DNA of 64,000 bases from Clostridium acidisoli DSM 12555 (GTDB taxonomy: Bacteria > Bacillota > Clostridia > Clostridiales > Clostridiaceae), in assembly GCF_900176305.1 (NCBI RefSeq), contig NZ_FWXH01000011.1, forward strand, positions 1-64,000, given 5' to 3'. The position numbers and the translations under genes were made by a program. Of the stretch, positions 8,095 through 17,162 are shown one piece after another. Numbering within the stretch: the first letter of the stretch is position 1; every line of letters starts with the position of its first letter. The notes beneath the pieces were generated by a model. It was not told where the DNA came from. It was given only the letters and a program-made list of their open reading frames with translations, and did no database searches.

Positions 8095-9261
8095 TTAATT
8101 TTCTTGAATTGTCTTTTCTTCTACATTATGCCCATAATCATCCTTTTTAACATTTCTCTTAAAAAGAACTGCTGCCACAACAGCAGTTATGGGTATTGTA
8201 AATATTAGTCCAATACTACCTGCAATTGAATTTAACACCGCAGATGCAATTGCATCTTGATCTAAAACCCTATACATTGGCAGATTATATGAATAAACTA
8301 ACATTATGAGATACATAGAACCTCCTGCATAAGCAAGTATTAAAGTGTTAGCCATTGTTCCCATTATATCTCTACCTATATTCATTCCTGATTTAATAAG
8401 TTCCCCTATAGTGCTGCTTGGATTATTTTCTTCTACTTCATTTATAGATGATGCAATTGAAATACTAACATCCATTACCGCACCTAAAGCTCCCATTAAA
8501 ATTCCTGCAAACATAAGTCCTCTGAAATTAAACTGTGCATTTTGAGCTATGTAAATTGTCATTTGTATTTCTTCATCAGTAAGTCCTGTAAGGTTCAATT
8601 TACTGCTAACATATATTCCTATGATTGCTGCTATTAAAACTCCACCAATTGTTCCTATTATAGCCGCTAATGTTTTTTTATTTTTGCCTCCGATTATAAG
8701 TAAGTTTATAATACTGATACCAATACATAATATTATTGAGGTACTAGTTGGATTAAAACCTGCTATTATAAGTGGAATTAATATTTTAAGTATAACTACT
8801 CCTGTTAAAAACAATGCCAATACGGACTTCAATCCTTTTATACCACCAACAACGCCTAGTAGCACTATAAATACTAATATTAATAAATATAAATATTCAT
8901 ATCTATCGAGTTCATATATGTATGCTGACTTAACAGTACCATTTGCATTTTCAGTTATATTAACAAGAACGTTATCTCCTTTATTTGCGGTTGTCTCACG
9001 ATATGTTTTGTCGTTAATAAGATTATCCAAAGTCAAAATTTCGCCTTTATGATCTCCTGAAGTAATCTTAACCTTTACTTTACCGTGACTAATTCCATTT
9101 TTAGTTTTGCTAGAACTTGAATTGGTTCCTTCCGATATTATTTTACCATGAATGGGTTGGCTTTCATCATTGCTATTGATAAAACCTTTAAGACTAAAAG
9201 CTAGGACTATTAATATTAAAACCACTGCTGTAATAATAATTTCTTTCTTTTTTTTATTCAC
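8095..9261 (-). CDS. YibE/F-family membrane protein
   Basis: A polytopic membrane protein of about 388 residues. After one N-terminal membrane segment comes a ~90-residue extracytoplasmic beta-rich part (VKITSGDHKGEILTLDN..., typical of the family), then about seven membrane segments containing glycine-rich stretches (GVVGGIKGLKSVLALFLTG, GAVMDVSISIASSINE). The family function is unknown. A GTG start at 9261 is chosen because GAGGTG lies 6 bases before it; the open frame extends 21 codons further upstream without a ribosome site. Confidence 0.85.
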   Translation of the reverse strand: MNKKKKEIIITAVVLILIVLAFSLKGFINSNDESQPIHGKIISEGTNSSSSKTKNGISHGKVKVKITSGDHKGEILTLDNLINDKTYRETTANKGDNVLVNITENANGTVKSAYIYELDRYEYLYLLILVFIVLLGVVGGIKGLKSVLALFLTGVVILKILIPLIIAGFNPTSTSIILCIGISIINLLIIGGKNKKTLAAIIGTIGGVLIAAIIGIYVSSKLNLTGLTDEEIQMTIYIAQNAQFNFRGLMFAGILMGALGAVMDVSISIASSINEVEENNPSSTIGELIKSGMNIGRDIMGTMANTLILAYAGGSMYLIMLVYSYNLPMYRVLDQDAIASAVLNSIAGSIGLIFTIPITAVVAAVLFKRNVKKDDYGHNVEEKTIQEN

Positions 9262-9446
9262 GTTCTTCACCTCTGTAAAATACATCCCCTTAATAATAGT
9301 ACGGTAGCAAAACAAATTAATCAATACATATTAAAATAATTCATATTAAGTTAACTATACAGACTTGTTTAGTGCACGTATTGTATTTATATATGAATTT
9401 GAACTATAATAATATTTGTCTTATTAACCATTAAGGAGAGATTTAA

Positions 9447-10022
9447 ATGAGTAAAGTACAATTTAAAGGCGGAGCAATGTTAAACCCAGTTCCTGTAGTT
9501 TTAGTCACTTCCAAAAATTCGCAAGGTAATATAAACGTCTTCACTGTTGCTTGGGCTGGAACTGCATGCACAAAACCTCCAATGTTAACTATTGCAGTTA
9601 GACCACAAAGACTATCCTATGATTATATAAAAGATACCATGGAATTTGTAGTTAACCTGCCTTCAGAAGCACTAACAAAAAAGGTTGATTTCTGCGGTGT
9701 AAAATCAGGAAAAACCGTAGATAAAATAAAAGAGATGGGTTTTACTCTATCACCTAGTTCTGTAATAGATTGCCCCATAATTGAGGATTGCCCCATTTCC
9801 TTAGAATGTAAGGTTAAAAGTATAACACCGCTTGGAACTCACCACTTGTTTTTAGCTGAGATTGTACAAGTACATGTTGATGAAAACCTAATAGATAAAA
9901 ATGGAAAAATTCATTTTGAAAATGGTAATCTTATTCATTACTGCCATGGTGAATATTATCCAATGATTAAACACTCTATAGGTAAATTTGGATTTTCAGT
10001 AAAAAAACATAAAAAAAGCTAA
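9447..10022 (+). CDS. Flavin reductase-like FMN-binding protein
   Basis: The 191-residue protein belongs to the flavoredoxin/flavin reductase-like family (NPVPVVLVTSKN, VFTVAWAGTACTKPPMLTIAVRP near the start, later FVVNLPSEALT and HHLFLAEIVQVHVDE). Such proteins bind FMN and act as small electron carriers or NAD(P)H:flavin reductases in anaerobes. AAGGAGAG precedes the ATG. It is a single-gene unit closed by a hairpin. Confidence 0.88.
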   Translation: MSKVQFKGGAMLNPVPVVLVTSKNSQGNINVFTVAWAGTACTKPPMLTIAVRPQRLSYDYIKDTMEFVVNLPSEALTKKVDFCGVKSGKTVDKIKEMGFTLSPSSVIDCPIIEDCPISLECKVKSITPLGTHHLFLAEIVQVHVDENLIDKNGKIHFENGNLIHYCHGEYYPMIKHSIGKFGFSVKKHKKS

Positions 10023-10026
10023 CCAA

Positions 10027-10055
10027 AGATTCTTCTGTAATAACCAGAAGAATCT
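10027..10055. terminator. Terminator between convergent genes
   Basis: Eleven-base perfect stem AGATTCTTCTG/CAGAAGAATCT with a 7-base loop between the flavin reductase gene and the convergent glycosyltransferase gene. Followed on the plus strand by CTCTTATATTT. Confidence 0.75.
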
Positions 10056-10058
10056 CTC

Positions 10059-11306
10059 TTATATTTGCTTATCTTCGTCTTCTGTAGTCTTTTTTTCTTG
10101 AAATATTCTTTTGTCAACATCCCAGTCAGTATCTTCTGCTTCTTTTTTAGTCATTTCGTACATCTTCACCGTTAATTTTGCAATTTCACCCCATGTAAAC
10201 TTGTCTTCAACTAACCTTTGTGCATTACTGATAACATAACTTGAAAGTTCATCATCCTTTAACAGCTCTACTACATTGTCAGTAAGACTTTGCACTAAAC
10301 CATTAAGCATCTTCATCCCCGTATATTTATGTTGTACAATTTCTCCTAGACCACCTGTATCAGAAACTACTACAGGACATCCTGCCGCCATAGCTTCTAA
10401 TGCCACTATTCCAAAAGGTTCATATAGCGATGGAAATACAGCTACATTTGCAACTTTATACAATCTGTTTTTATCATAGTCATCCATATACCCTACAAAT
10501 TGAATTTTATTTCTAAGACCCATTTCTTTAGTTTTAGCCTTTAATTCTTCAGTCATAGGACCTTGTCCTGCTATAACAAATTTTGCTTTTTCATACCTAG
10601 ATATTATTTGTGGCGCTGCATCTATTAGTAACTGTATTCCTTTTTCAAAAACATGCCTTCCAATAAAAAATATTATTTTTTCATCATCCAATGCATATTG
10701 CCTTCTAAATGAAGAAAGATTAAAATCAAAATCATAAGCCTTTGCATTGACACCGTTCGGAATTACCCATACCTTTTCTTCTGAAACATTAAAGGTACTA
10801 ACAATTTGATTTTTCATATAGTTACTGCATGCAATAATTTTCCAAGATTCATAACTTAAAAGCCATTCAGTTGAGGATATATATTGTTGCATGTCTGTTC
10901 TTATTCCATTATTTCTTCCCTGCTCTGTGGCATGAATAGTAGATACCATAGGTACATTAAATGACCATTTCATAGCTTTTGCAGCATATGCTGAAAGCCA
11001 ATCATGTGCATGAATAATGTCTATTTTACCTAACTTTCTTATAATTCTAATACATTCTTCTATCATTGAAAAATTAAGCTGCATTACCCACTTTGTAAAA
11101 TCCTCAGTTTCTATTCTATAGGGAGTTATTCTGTGCACAAAAACTCCCTTGTCATTTTCTTCAACTGGTGCCGTACCATCTTCACACGTTATCACATGTA
11201 CTTCGTTTCCTATTAGTGTTAATGATCTACACAAATTGTACACATGATTAGACAATCCCCCTATATTTTTAGGTGGATATTCCCACGAAAGCATTACTAT
11301 TCTCAT
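10059..11306 (-). CDS. Glycosyltransferase family 4 (GT-B fold)
   Basis: A 415-residue retaining glycosyltransferase. The N-terminal half carries SWEYPPKNIGGLSNHVYNL (acceptor side, glycine-rich loop) and HAHDWLSA; the C-terminal half carries FIGRHVFEKG and the nucleotide-sugar E-x7-E motif EPFGIVALEAMAAG. The pattern is close to bacterial glycogen synthase-like GT4 enzymes, but the donor and acceptor cannot be fixed. It lies 14 bases after fabV on the same strand, so co-transcription is likely. No glg cluster is near. Confidence 0.88.
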   Translation of the reverse strand: MRIVMLSWEYPPKNIGGLSNHVYNLCRSLTLIGNEVHVITCEDGTAPVEENDKGVFVHRITPYRIETEDFTKWVMQLNFSMIEECIRIIRKLGKIDIIHAHDWLSAYAAKAMKWSFNVPMVSTIHATEQGRNNGIRTDMQQYISSTEWLLSYESWKIIACSNYMKNQIVSTFNVSEEKVWVIPNGVNAKAYDFDFNLSSFRRQYALDDEKIIFFIGRHVFEKGIQLLIDAAPQIISRYEKAKFVIAGQGPMTEELKAKTKEMGLRNKIQFVGYMDDYDKNRLYKVANVAVFPSLYEPFGIVALEAMAAGCPVVVSDTGGLGEIVQHKYTGMKMLNGLVQSLTDNVVELLKDDELSSYVISNAQRLVEDKFTWGEIAKLTVKMYEMTKKEAEDTDWDVDKRIFQEKKTTEDEDKQI

Positions 11307-11320
11307 AATAAAACACCCCT

Positions 11321-12505
11321 TTAAAGTAAATTAAAAATTTCTACCTTTGCGCATGTTTCTTTTTCGTAATCAACATCATCATAACCAAATCCAAATAGCT
11401 TAAAAAAATCCTCTCTGAATACATTAATATTAGTAATTTTTTCAACATTGTCCGTTGTTACTTCCTGCCATAATTTTTTAATTTCTTTTTGAACATCTTC
11501 TCTCATTTCTCTGTCATCTATTCTTATTCTGCCGCTACTATCTATATTCATCTTGCCCTCATCAAATTGTGAAAACAATCTATGTATCTGCTTAGTTGCG
11601 TCTTCGTCTAGTCCCTTTTCTTTCATTACTTTATCAAGTAATGATATATAAAGTGGAACTACAGGTATTGCTGAACTTGATTGTGTTACTAATGCCTTAT
11701 TTACAGAGATATAAGCATTTCCACCAATTTGCTTTAACTTCAAATTTATATCCAAAGATGAATTTTCCAGATCTTCTTTTGCCACTCCAATGGTTCCACT
11801 TCTATATATAGGGTATGTTATTTCTGGTCCAATATAAGAATACGCAATTGTGCATGCCCCTTGTTCAAGAACATCTGCTTTAAGAAGTTGATCTATCCAA
11901 ATACTCCAATCCTCTCCACCCATAACATTAATGGTTTGTTGTATTTCATCTTTAGTAGCAGGTCCAATCTCAGTATCAAACACTTCAAATGTATGAAAAT
12001 CTACAGATTTATTTTTAAACGGCTCTCCAATAGGTTTAAGTACAGAATAAGATACTTCTCCAGTTATTGGATGTTTTCTTCTTGGTGAAGCAATACTATA
12101 AATGACAAGATCAACTTTTTTAAGATCTTTTTTTATAAGTTCAATTGTCTTTTCTTTAATTTTATTTGAAAAGGCATCTCCATTTATGGTTTTTGCATAA
12201 TGCTTATCTTTTATAGCACTTTTTTCAAATGCGGCTGTGTTGTACCATCCAGCTGTGCCTGTTTTACTATCAGTGCCTTGTCTATCAAAAATGACGCCAA
12301 TAGTACTTGCGCCCCAACCAAACGTTGACACTATCCTTGATGATAATCCATACCCTGTGGATGCTCCTATTATAAGTATCCTTTTAAATTTACTACTCAC
12401 CTTGTTTTCTTTTATATATTCTATCTGCATGTCAACATTTTTTTTACACCCTTCTGGATGAGCAGTCACACAAATAAAATCTCTAAATTTCGGCTTAATC
12501 AACAT
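11321..12505 (-). CDS. fabV: Trans-2-enoyl-(CoA/ACP) reductase FabV/TER
   Basis: FabV is an NADH-dependent reductase of trans-2-enoyl thioesters, used in fatty acid synthesis and, as TER, in butyryl-CoA formation. The ~394-residue protein starts MLIKPKFRDFICVTAHPEGC and shows the NADH-binding GASTGYGLSSR and the Tyr-x8-Lys catalytic pair in YRSGTIGVAK. The third possible start (12505) is chosen because AGAGGTG lies 6 bases upstream and it matches the family N-terminus; GTG at 12514 is the alternative. The enzyme is triclosan-insensitive in other species (family knowledge). Confidence 0.95.
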   Translation of the reverse strand: MLIKPKFRDFICVTAHPEGCKKNVDMQIEYIKENKVSSKFKRILIIGASTGYGLSSRIVSTFGWGASTIGVIFDRQGTDSKTGTAGWYNTAAFEKSAIKDKHYAKTINGDAFSNKIKEKTIELIKKDLKKVDLVIYSIASPRRKHPITGEVSYSVLKPIGEPFKNKSVDFHTFEVFDTEIGPATKDEIQQTINVMGGEDWSIWIDQLLKADVLEQGACTIAYSYIGPEITYPIYRSGTIGVAKEDLENSSLDINLKLKQIGGNAYISVNKALVTQSSSAIPVVPLYISLLDKVMKEKGLDEDATKQIHRLFSQFDEGKMNIDSSGRIRIDDREMREDVQKEIKKLWQEVTTDNVEKITNINVFREDFFKLFGFGYDDVDYEKETCAKVEIFNLL

Positions 12506-12540
12506 TTTCATCACCTCTTAAATAAGAATATTAATAGTGA

Positions 12541-12577
12541 AAAATTGCGAAAGTAGAAAAATCCACTTCGCAATTTT
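12541..12577 (-). terminator. Terminator after SPFH gene, built from the ATTGCGAAGT motif
   Basis: Stem AAAATTGCGAA(A)GT/ACTTCGCAATTTT with one bulged A and a 10-base loop, followed in the minus direction by TTTTTCAC. Its arms share ATTGCGAAGT with the ends of the two larger repeats at 13738-13868 and 15884-16120. Confidence 0.75.
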
Positions 12578-12595
12578 AACTAAAAATCTATACTT

Positions 12596-13531
12596 TTACT
12601 TTTTATTTAACATTTCACCTATAGCCGCAATGCTGCCTAATGAAGAAAGTGTTTCATTTGGAAGTATAAGCTTATTAGCTGGATTTTTAGCCATTTCCTT
12701 TAGTGCATCAACTTGTTTTAATGCTATAACAGTTTCATTTGTTCCAGATTCTAAAATAGCTTTATTAACCTTTAATATAGCCTTTGACTCTGCTTCTGCT
12801 ATTGCTTCAATTGCCTTTGCTTTACCTTCAGCTTCAAGTAATTGTGATTCCTTTAAACCTTCTGCTCTTCTAATATTAGATTGCTTATCAGCTTCGGCTT
12901 GAAGTATTACTGCCTGCTTTTCTCCTTCTGCTTTAGTAATAGCACTTTGTCTTTCTCCCTCTGCTTGTAATATTTTTGCCCTTTTTTCTCTTTCTGCCTT
13001 CATCTGAGTTTCCATACTAATTCTAATGTCTTCAGGTGGTATTATGTTTTTGATTTCAACTGATAATATTTCTATTCCAAATTTTGATGTTACTTCTTCA
13101 ACATTTTTTAATATTTCTTTATTAATTTCATGTCTTTTTGATAATATCTCATCTAGAGTCATTGATCCTACTGCATTTCTCATTTGAATAGTTGCAGTAT
13201 ACACAATACCTGCTTTAAAATTCTCGATATTATAAACTGCATCTCTTGAATTCTTTACAACGTACGAACATACATTATCTATTGATATCTTTACATTATC
13301 TAACGTAATAACAGACTGAGGTTCAATATCAATATATGCAATTTTCATTGATACCCTTCTTCTAACATAGTCTACAAAAGGGATAATAAAATGCCAACCT
13401 GGTTCAAGAGTTTTCCTATATTCACCAAACCTTTCAACAACAAAAAGATATCCTGTGCTTACAACCCTTATGCTGGAGACTATAAAAATTAATACTACAA
13501 CTATAACAACAATTAATACTATTATTCCCAT
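12596..13531 (-). CDS. SPFH/band 7 (stomatin-like) membrane protein
   Basis: About 311 residues: one N-terminal membrane segment (IIVLIVVIVVVLIFIV), the SPFH domain (STGYLFVVERFGEYRKTL, IPFVDYVRRRV), and a long Ala/Glu/Lys-rich coiled coil (AEGERQSAITKAEGEKQA and similar repeats). Such proteins form ring-like membrane scaffolds and often associate with NfeD or proteases; neither is adjacent here. The ATG at 13531 is chosen because AAGGAG lies 8 bases upstream; the frame also opens with GTG three codons earlier. Confidence 0.92.
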   Translation of the reverse strand: MGIIVLIVVIVVVLIFIVSSIRVVSTGYLFVVERFGEYRKTLEPGWHFIIPFVDYVRRRVSMKIAYIDIEPQSVITLDNVKISIDNVCSYVVKNSRDAVYNIENFKAGIVYTATIQMRNAVGSMTLDEILSKRHEINKEILKNVEEVTSKFGIEILSVEIKNIIPPEDIRISMETQMKAEREKRAKILQAEGERQSAITKAEGEKQAVILQAEADKQSNIRRAEGLKESQLLEAEGKAKAIEAIAEAESKAILKVNKAILESGTNETVIALKQVDALKEMAKNPANKLILPNETLSSLGSIAAIGEMLNKK

Positions 13532-13632
13532 ACAACTCACTCCTTATTTATTTTTAGATTTTATCTTATTTTATCATAATTTCCTATTTTTTTCTATGAA
13601 TCTATTTATATTCAAAGCTAACCGTAAAATCC

Positions 13633-13651
13633 CCCACCTGAATGCAAGTTT
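13633..13651 (-). repeat. Copy of the TTGCACTCAG-type repeat (variant)
   Basis: On the minus strand reads AAACTTGCATTCAGGTGGG, matching the copies at 720-738 and 38486-38530 with one change in the core. It lies in the non-coding stretch before nadE. Confidence 0.4.
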
Positions 13652-13737
13652 AAGTTTATTTATAACTCTTTGTTGAATATAATAAGCACTTTATGCTAAT
13701 CTATTATAAAGATGGATTTGTTACGTAATATAAAGAA

Positions 13738-13868
13738 ATTGCGAAGTACCCTGTTAAAGATTTTTACTCTACTACGTGAATAAAAAGGTGAAAGATTGCC
13801 AGAGGCTTTCTTTAATCTTTTTATCTAGCTTTAGCTATGATAAAATTCTTTAGTTTTTGCTTCGCAAT
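13738..13868. repeat. Repeat A upstream of nadE with ATTGCGAAG inverted ends
   Basis: A 131-bp non-coding block bounded by ATTGCGAAGT (13738-13747) and GCTTCGCAAT (13859-13868). After the left end it reads TAAAGATTTTTACTCT then TACGTGA; the same order recurs in the 237-bp block after nadE. Outside the right end both copies continue TATAACTA. It fills most of the gap before nadE, so it could be a small non-autonomous mobile repeat or a structured leader. Confidence 0.6.
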
Positions 13869-13942
13869 GTATAACTATTATTCATCTACCTATTACAAAT
13901 GTATATTAATATTAACATATATAAAGAACTGGAGTGAAAAAT

Positions 13943-15853
13943 ATGATAGACTCATTTATAAAAGTATCAGCAGCATGTCCAAAAACTAAAGTAGCCGATA
14001 TAGATTTCAACTTAATTAATATAGAAAAGTGCATAGATGCTGCTTTAAATGAAAGTTCAAAATTTATAGTTTTTCCTGAACTTTCAATCACATCTTACAC
14101 ATGTTCTGATTTATTTCATCAACAAATATTAATAGAAAAAGCTTATATTGCCTTAGAATCCCTTTGTCACTTCTCGGAAAACAAAGATATATTAATTGCA
14201 TTAGGTGCTCCTTTATTAGAAAATTATAGTTTATACAATTGTGCATATATAATATTTAATGGAAAAATACTTGGTATTGTTCCAAAAAGCTTCTTGCCTA
14301 ATTATTCAGAGTTTTATGAAAAGAGATGGTTTACTGAAGGTATTGGTATGGTAGATAAGACCATAGATTTGTATTTTCAAAAAGAAATACCTTTTGGTAC
14401 TGATTTAATTTTTAAAGCTGGAAAATTTAAAGTTGGAATTGAAATTTGTGAAGATTTATGGGTTACAATCCCACCAAGTTCTTATTTAAGTTTATCTGGT
14501 GCTAATGTAATTGGTAATCTTTCAGCTTCAAACGAGACTGTAAGCAAAGCTGATTACAGAAAAGCTTTAGTTTCAAATCAAAGTGCTAGATGTATATCTT
14601 CCTATGTATATTCATCAGCTGGAGTTAGTGAGTCCTCCACAGATTTGCTTTTCAGTGGTCACCTGTTAATTGCTGAAAATGGATCAATAAGATATGAAAA
14701 TGAAAGATTTCAAAGAGAAAATGATGTTATTACAACTATTATAGATCTTGATAAATTAGATAATGAACGATCAAAAAATATAAGTTTTAGAGATAACACA
14801 AAATTGTGTCCTTATAAGACAAGATTTATAAATTTCCATTTTAATGATGTTAACATTGGAGAATTTAATGTGGAAATTGATAAACATCCTTTTGTTCCTT
14901 CAAACAAGGCTGAAAGAGATTATAGATGTAAGGAGATTTTTAACATTCAATCTTCAGCTCTTGCAAAAAGATTTGAGCACACTGGTTTAAAAAAAGCAGT
15001 TATCGGTATTTCTGGAGGTCTCGATTCAACTCTAGCTCTTCTAGTTATAATAAAAACATTTGATCTTTTAAATATACCTAGAAAAAATATCATAACCGTA
15101 ACTATGCCTGGTTTTGGAACTACGGATAGAACATATACAAATGCCATAAGTCTTTGTAAAAATTTGTCCACTGATTTGCGTGAGATTAACATTGTTAATG
15201 CCTGTCTTCAACATTTTAAGGACATTGGTCATCCAGTAGATAAACATGATGTTACTTACGAAAATGTTCAAGCAAGAGAAAGAACTCAGATACTTATGGA
15301 TATAGCAAATAAAGAAGGTGGTCTTCTAGTGGGAACTGGCGATTTATCTGAGCTTGCACTAGGTTGGTGTACATACAATGGGGATCATATGTCTATGTAC
15401 TCAGTAAATTGTTCTATACCGAAAACCTTAGTTAAATATCTAGTTAAATACGTTGCTGATAAAGAGGCAGATAAAGTCACCTCTGAAACTTTAATTGACA
15501 TACTAAATACACCAATTAGTCCCGAACTTTTACCAAAAGATAAAGAAGGGAACATAGCTCAAAAAACAGAAGATTTAGTTGGCCCATATGAACTTCATGA
15601 TTTCTTTCTCTATTACTTTATGAGACATGGTGCTAAAAAAGAAAAAATACTGTATCTCTCAAAAATAGCTTTTAAAGGTGTGTATAGCGATGAAACCATT
15701 TCAAAATGGCTAGACAAATTTATTAAAAGATTTTTCATGCAACAGTTTAAGCGTTCAGCATTACCTGATGGTCCAAAGGTTGGTTCTGTAAGCCTTTCTC
15801 CAAGGGGTGACTGGAGAATGCCATCTGATGCTTCTTTTAATTCTTGGATCTAG
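13943..15853 (+). CDS. nadE: Glutamine-dependent NAD+ synthetase
   Basis: NadE converts nicotinate adenine dinucleotide to NAD+ using ATP and ammonia drawn from glutamine. The ~636-residue protein has an N-terminal nitrilase-fold glutaminase (Glu in FPELSITSY, Lys in VPKSFLPNY, Cys in IEICEDLW) and a C-terminal synthetase with PP motif GISGGLDSTLALL plus GTGDLSELALGWCTYNGDH. ATG at 13943 is preferred (TGGAG 8 bases before); a GTG nine bases earlier overlaps that ribosome site. It stands alone, flanked on both sides by related ATTGCGAAG repeats. Confidence 0.96.
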   Translation: MIDSFIKVSAACPKTKVADIDFNLINIEKCIDAALNESSKFIVFPELSITSYTCSDLFHQQILIEKAYIALESLCHFSENKDILIALGAPLLENYSLYNCAYIIFNGKILGIVPKSFLPNYSEFYEKRWFTEGIGMVDKTIDLYFQKEIPFGTDLIFKAGKFKVGIEICEDLWVTIPPSSYLSLSGANVIGNLSASNETVSKADYRKALVSNQSARCISSYVYSSAGVSESSTDLLFSGHLLIAENGSIRYENERFQRENDVITTIIDLDKLDNERSKNISFRDNTKLCPYKTRFINFHFNDVNIGEFNVEIDKHPFVPSNKAERDYRCKEIFNIQSSALAKRFEHTGLKKAVIGISGGLDSTLALLVIIKTFDLLNIPRKNIITVTMPGFGTTDRTYTNAISLCKNLSTDLREINIVNACLQHFKDIGHPVDKHDVTYENVQARERTQILMDIANKEGGLLVGTGDLSELALGWCTYNGDHMSMYSVNCSIPKTLVKYLVKYVADKEADKVTSETLIDILNTPISPELLPKDKEGNIAQKTEDLVGPYELHDFFLYYFMRHGAKKEKILYLSKIAFKGVYSDETISKWLDKFIKRFFMQQFKRSALPDGPKVGSVSLSPRGDWRMPSDASFNSWI

Positions 15854-15883
15854 AAATGAAGTTTATATTCATTGCATTAAGAG

Positions 15884-16120
15884 ATTGCGAAGTATTGACT
15901 AAAGAATTTTTATCTTATACGTGAGAAAAGTAGTAAAATTAATTTATACATCTTAGTATTTAAAGATAACTCAAATATGTATTTTAACCGCAGGTTGTGT
16001 TTTTACGCGTAGCCTGCGGTGTTAATATTATGGTTAATATTGTAATAAATACTTATGCATTGAACACCACGACCTTCGGTGAAAAAAATCAAGTATAATA
16101 TACTTCAGTTACTTCGCAAT
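15884..16120. repeat. Repeat B downstream of nadE with ATTGCGAAGT inverted ends
   Basis: A 237-bp non-coding block bounded by perfect 10-bp inverted ends ATTGCGAAGT (15884-15893) and ACTTCGCAAT (16111-16120). The left part (AAAGAATTTTTATCT then TACGTGA) matches repeat A. The centre differs: it contains a strong hairpin ACCGCAGG...CCTGCGGT around 15988-16021 and a smaller CACC...GGTG hairpin near 16066-16081. Same orientation as repeat A. Confidence 0.6.
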
Positions 16121-16144
16121 TTATAACTACTATGACTAATCTTA

Positions 16145-16567
16145 TTATTTATATATATCCACAATTAGCCCTGAAATTTCATCTATTGTTGCGGCTACAT
16201 TTATCTTTTCCTTTTCATCACTTAATAGCATTTTTGTAAGTTCGTCAAGCTTATTATCAATTACATCAACTGTTATAAAATATTGAGTCTGCCAAAAGCT
16301 TACATCCTTTTTAACTGAATACATGTTTTGCAAAACTGATGTAAGGTATTCTTTTATCATACTTTTATATGCCTTAACATCTGCGTAACATTTAGTTATT
16401 GAAAGTCTATTACCTCTTTTTTTAATTTTATCCTGCATTTGTTTTAACTGCTCATCGGATTTTTGTTCTCTAGCAAAATTAAAACTTTGAGAGAAGTCCT
16501 TCTTTATAGCATTTTGCTTTTTTTCCCTTGTAACTGGCGAACTATTACTCAGCCTAGATATCTCCAT
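16145..16567 (-). CDS. yaaR: YaaR-family (DUF327) protein
   Basis: About 140 residues, highly charged and helical, with the family pattern RGNRLSITKCYADVKAYKSMIKEYL in the middle and a C-terminal GLIVDIY. YaaR-type proteins are small cytoplasmic proteins of unknown function in Firmicutes. ATG at 16567 is chosen because GAGAGGTGG lies just upstream; GTG three codons earlier falls inside that site. The next gene upstream, on the same strand, is 27 bases away. Confidence 0.8.
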   Translation of the reverse strand: MEISRLSNSSPVTREKKQNAIKKDFSQSFNFAREQKSDEQLKQMQDKIKKRGNRLSITKCYADVKAYKSMIKEYLTSVLQNMYSVKKDVSFWQTQYFITVDVIDNKLDELTKMLLSDEKEKINVAATIDEISGLIVDIYK

Positions 16568-16594
16568 AAATTCCACCTCTCAAATCATTATCGG

Positions 16595-17080
16595 TTATTC
16601 CCAATTACATTGCAACAAGATATCAACAAATTTTCTAAAGTACTCTTCTTCTAACTCCTTAAACCTGCCTACAGTAGGACTGTCAATATCTAATACTCCT
16701 TTTAAATTTCCATTAACTATTATAGGCACTACAATTTCAGAATTACTAGCACTATCGCAGGCTATATGTCCTTCAAAGTCATGTACATTTTCAATCCTCA
16801 TAACCTTTTTACTTTCAGCTGCAGTTCCACAAACACCTTTGCCTAATTTTATTCTGTTGCAAGCTGGTCGTCCTTGAAATGGTCCTAATACTAGCTCATC
16901 TCTATAAGTCAAATAAAATCCAGCCCAATTTATATCATCTACCATTGCTTTTATTATTGCAGAGGCATTGCTCAAATTAGCTATTAAATTTTCCTCATCG
17001 CTTATTTGTCCTTTTAACATAAGTAGCATAGTATCATAATTATCAATTACATTTTCGCTTTTAAAGTTATTTTCAGCCAT
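16595..17080 (-). CDS. msrC: Free methionine-(R)-sulfoxide reductase (GAF-type fRMsr)
   Basis: A 161-residue GAF-domain enzyme that reduces free methionine-R-sulfoxide through cysteine chemistry. The three family cysteines are visible in RPACNRIKLGKGVCGTAAE and HIACDSASNSEIV, with AGFYL and GVLDIDSP of the GAF fold around them. Ribosome site GAGGT is in place. Role: repair of oxidised free methionine in the cytoplasm. Confidence 0.92.
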   Translation of the reverse strand: MAENNFKSENVIDNYDTMLLMLKGQISDEENLIANLSNASAIIKAMVDDINWAGFYLTYRDELVLGPFQGRPACNRIKLGKGVCGTAAESKKVMRIENVHDFEGHIACDSASNSEIVVPIIVNGNLKGVLDIDSPTVGRFKELEEEYFRKFVDILLQCNWE

Positions 17081-17162
17081 AATTTACCTCATTATTATTA
17101 AAATTTTCTTTAACAACATACTATCACAAATATTCTATAGAGGACAATACTTAGTGGCATTA

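Noticed and set aside
8621-9052. Long plus-strand hydrophobic open frame of 143 codons
   Set aside because: Antisense of the YibE/F-like membrane protein; hydrophobicity arises from the complementary codons.
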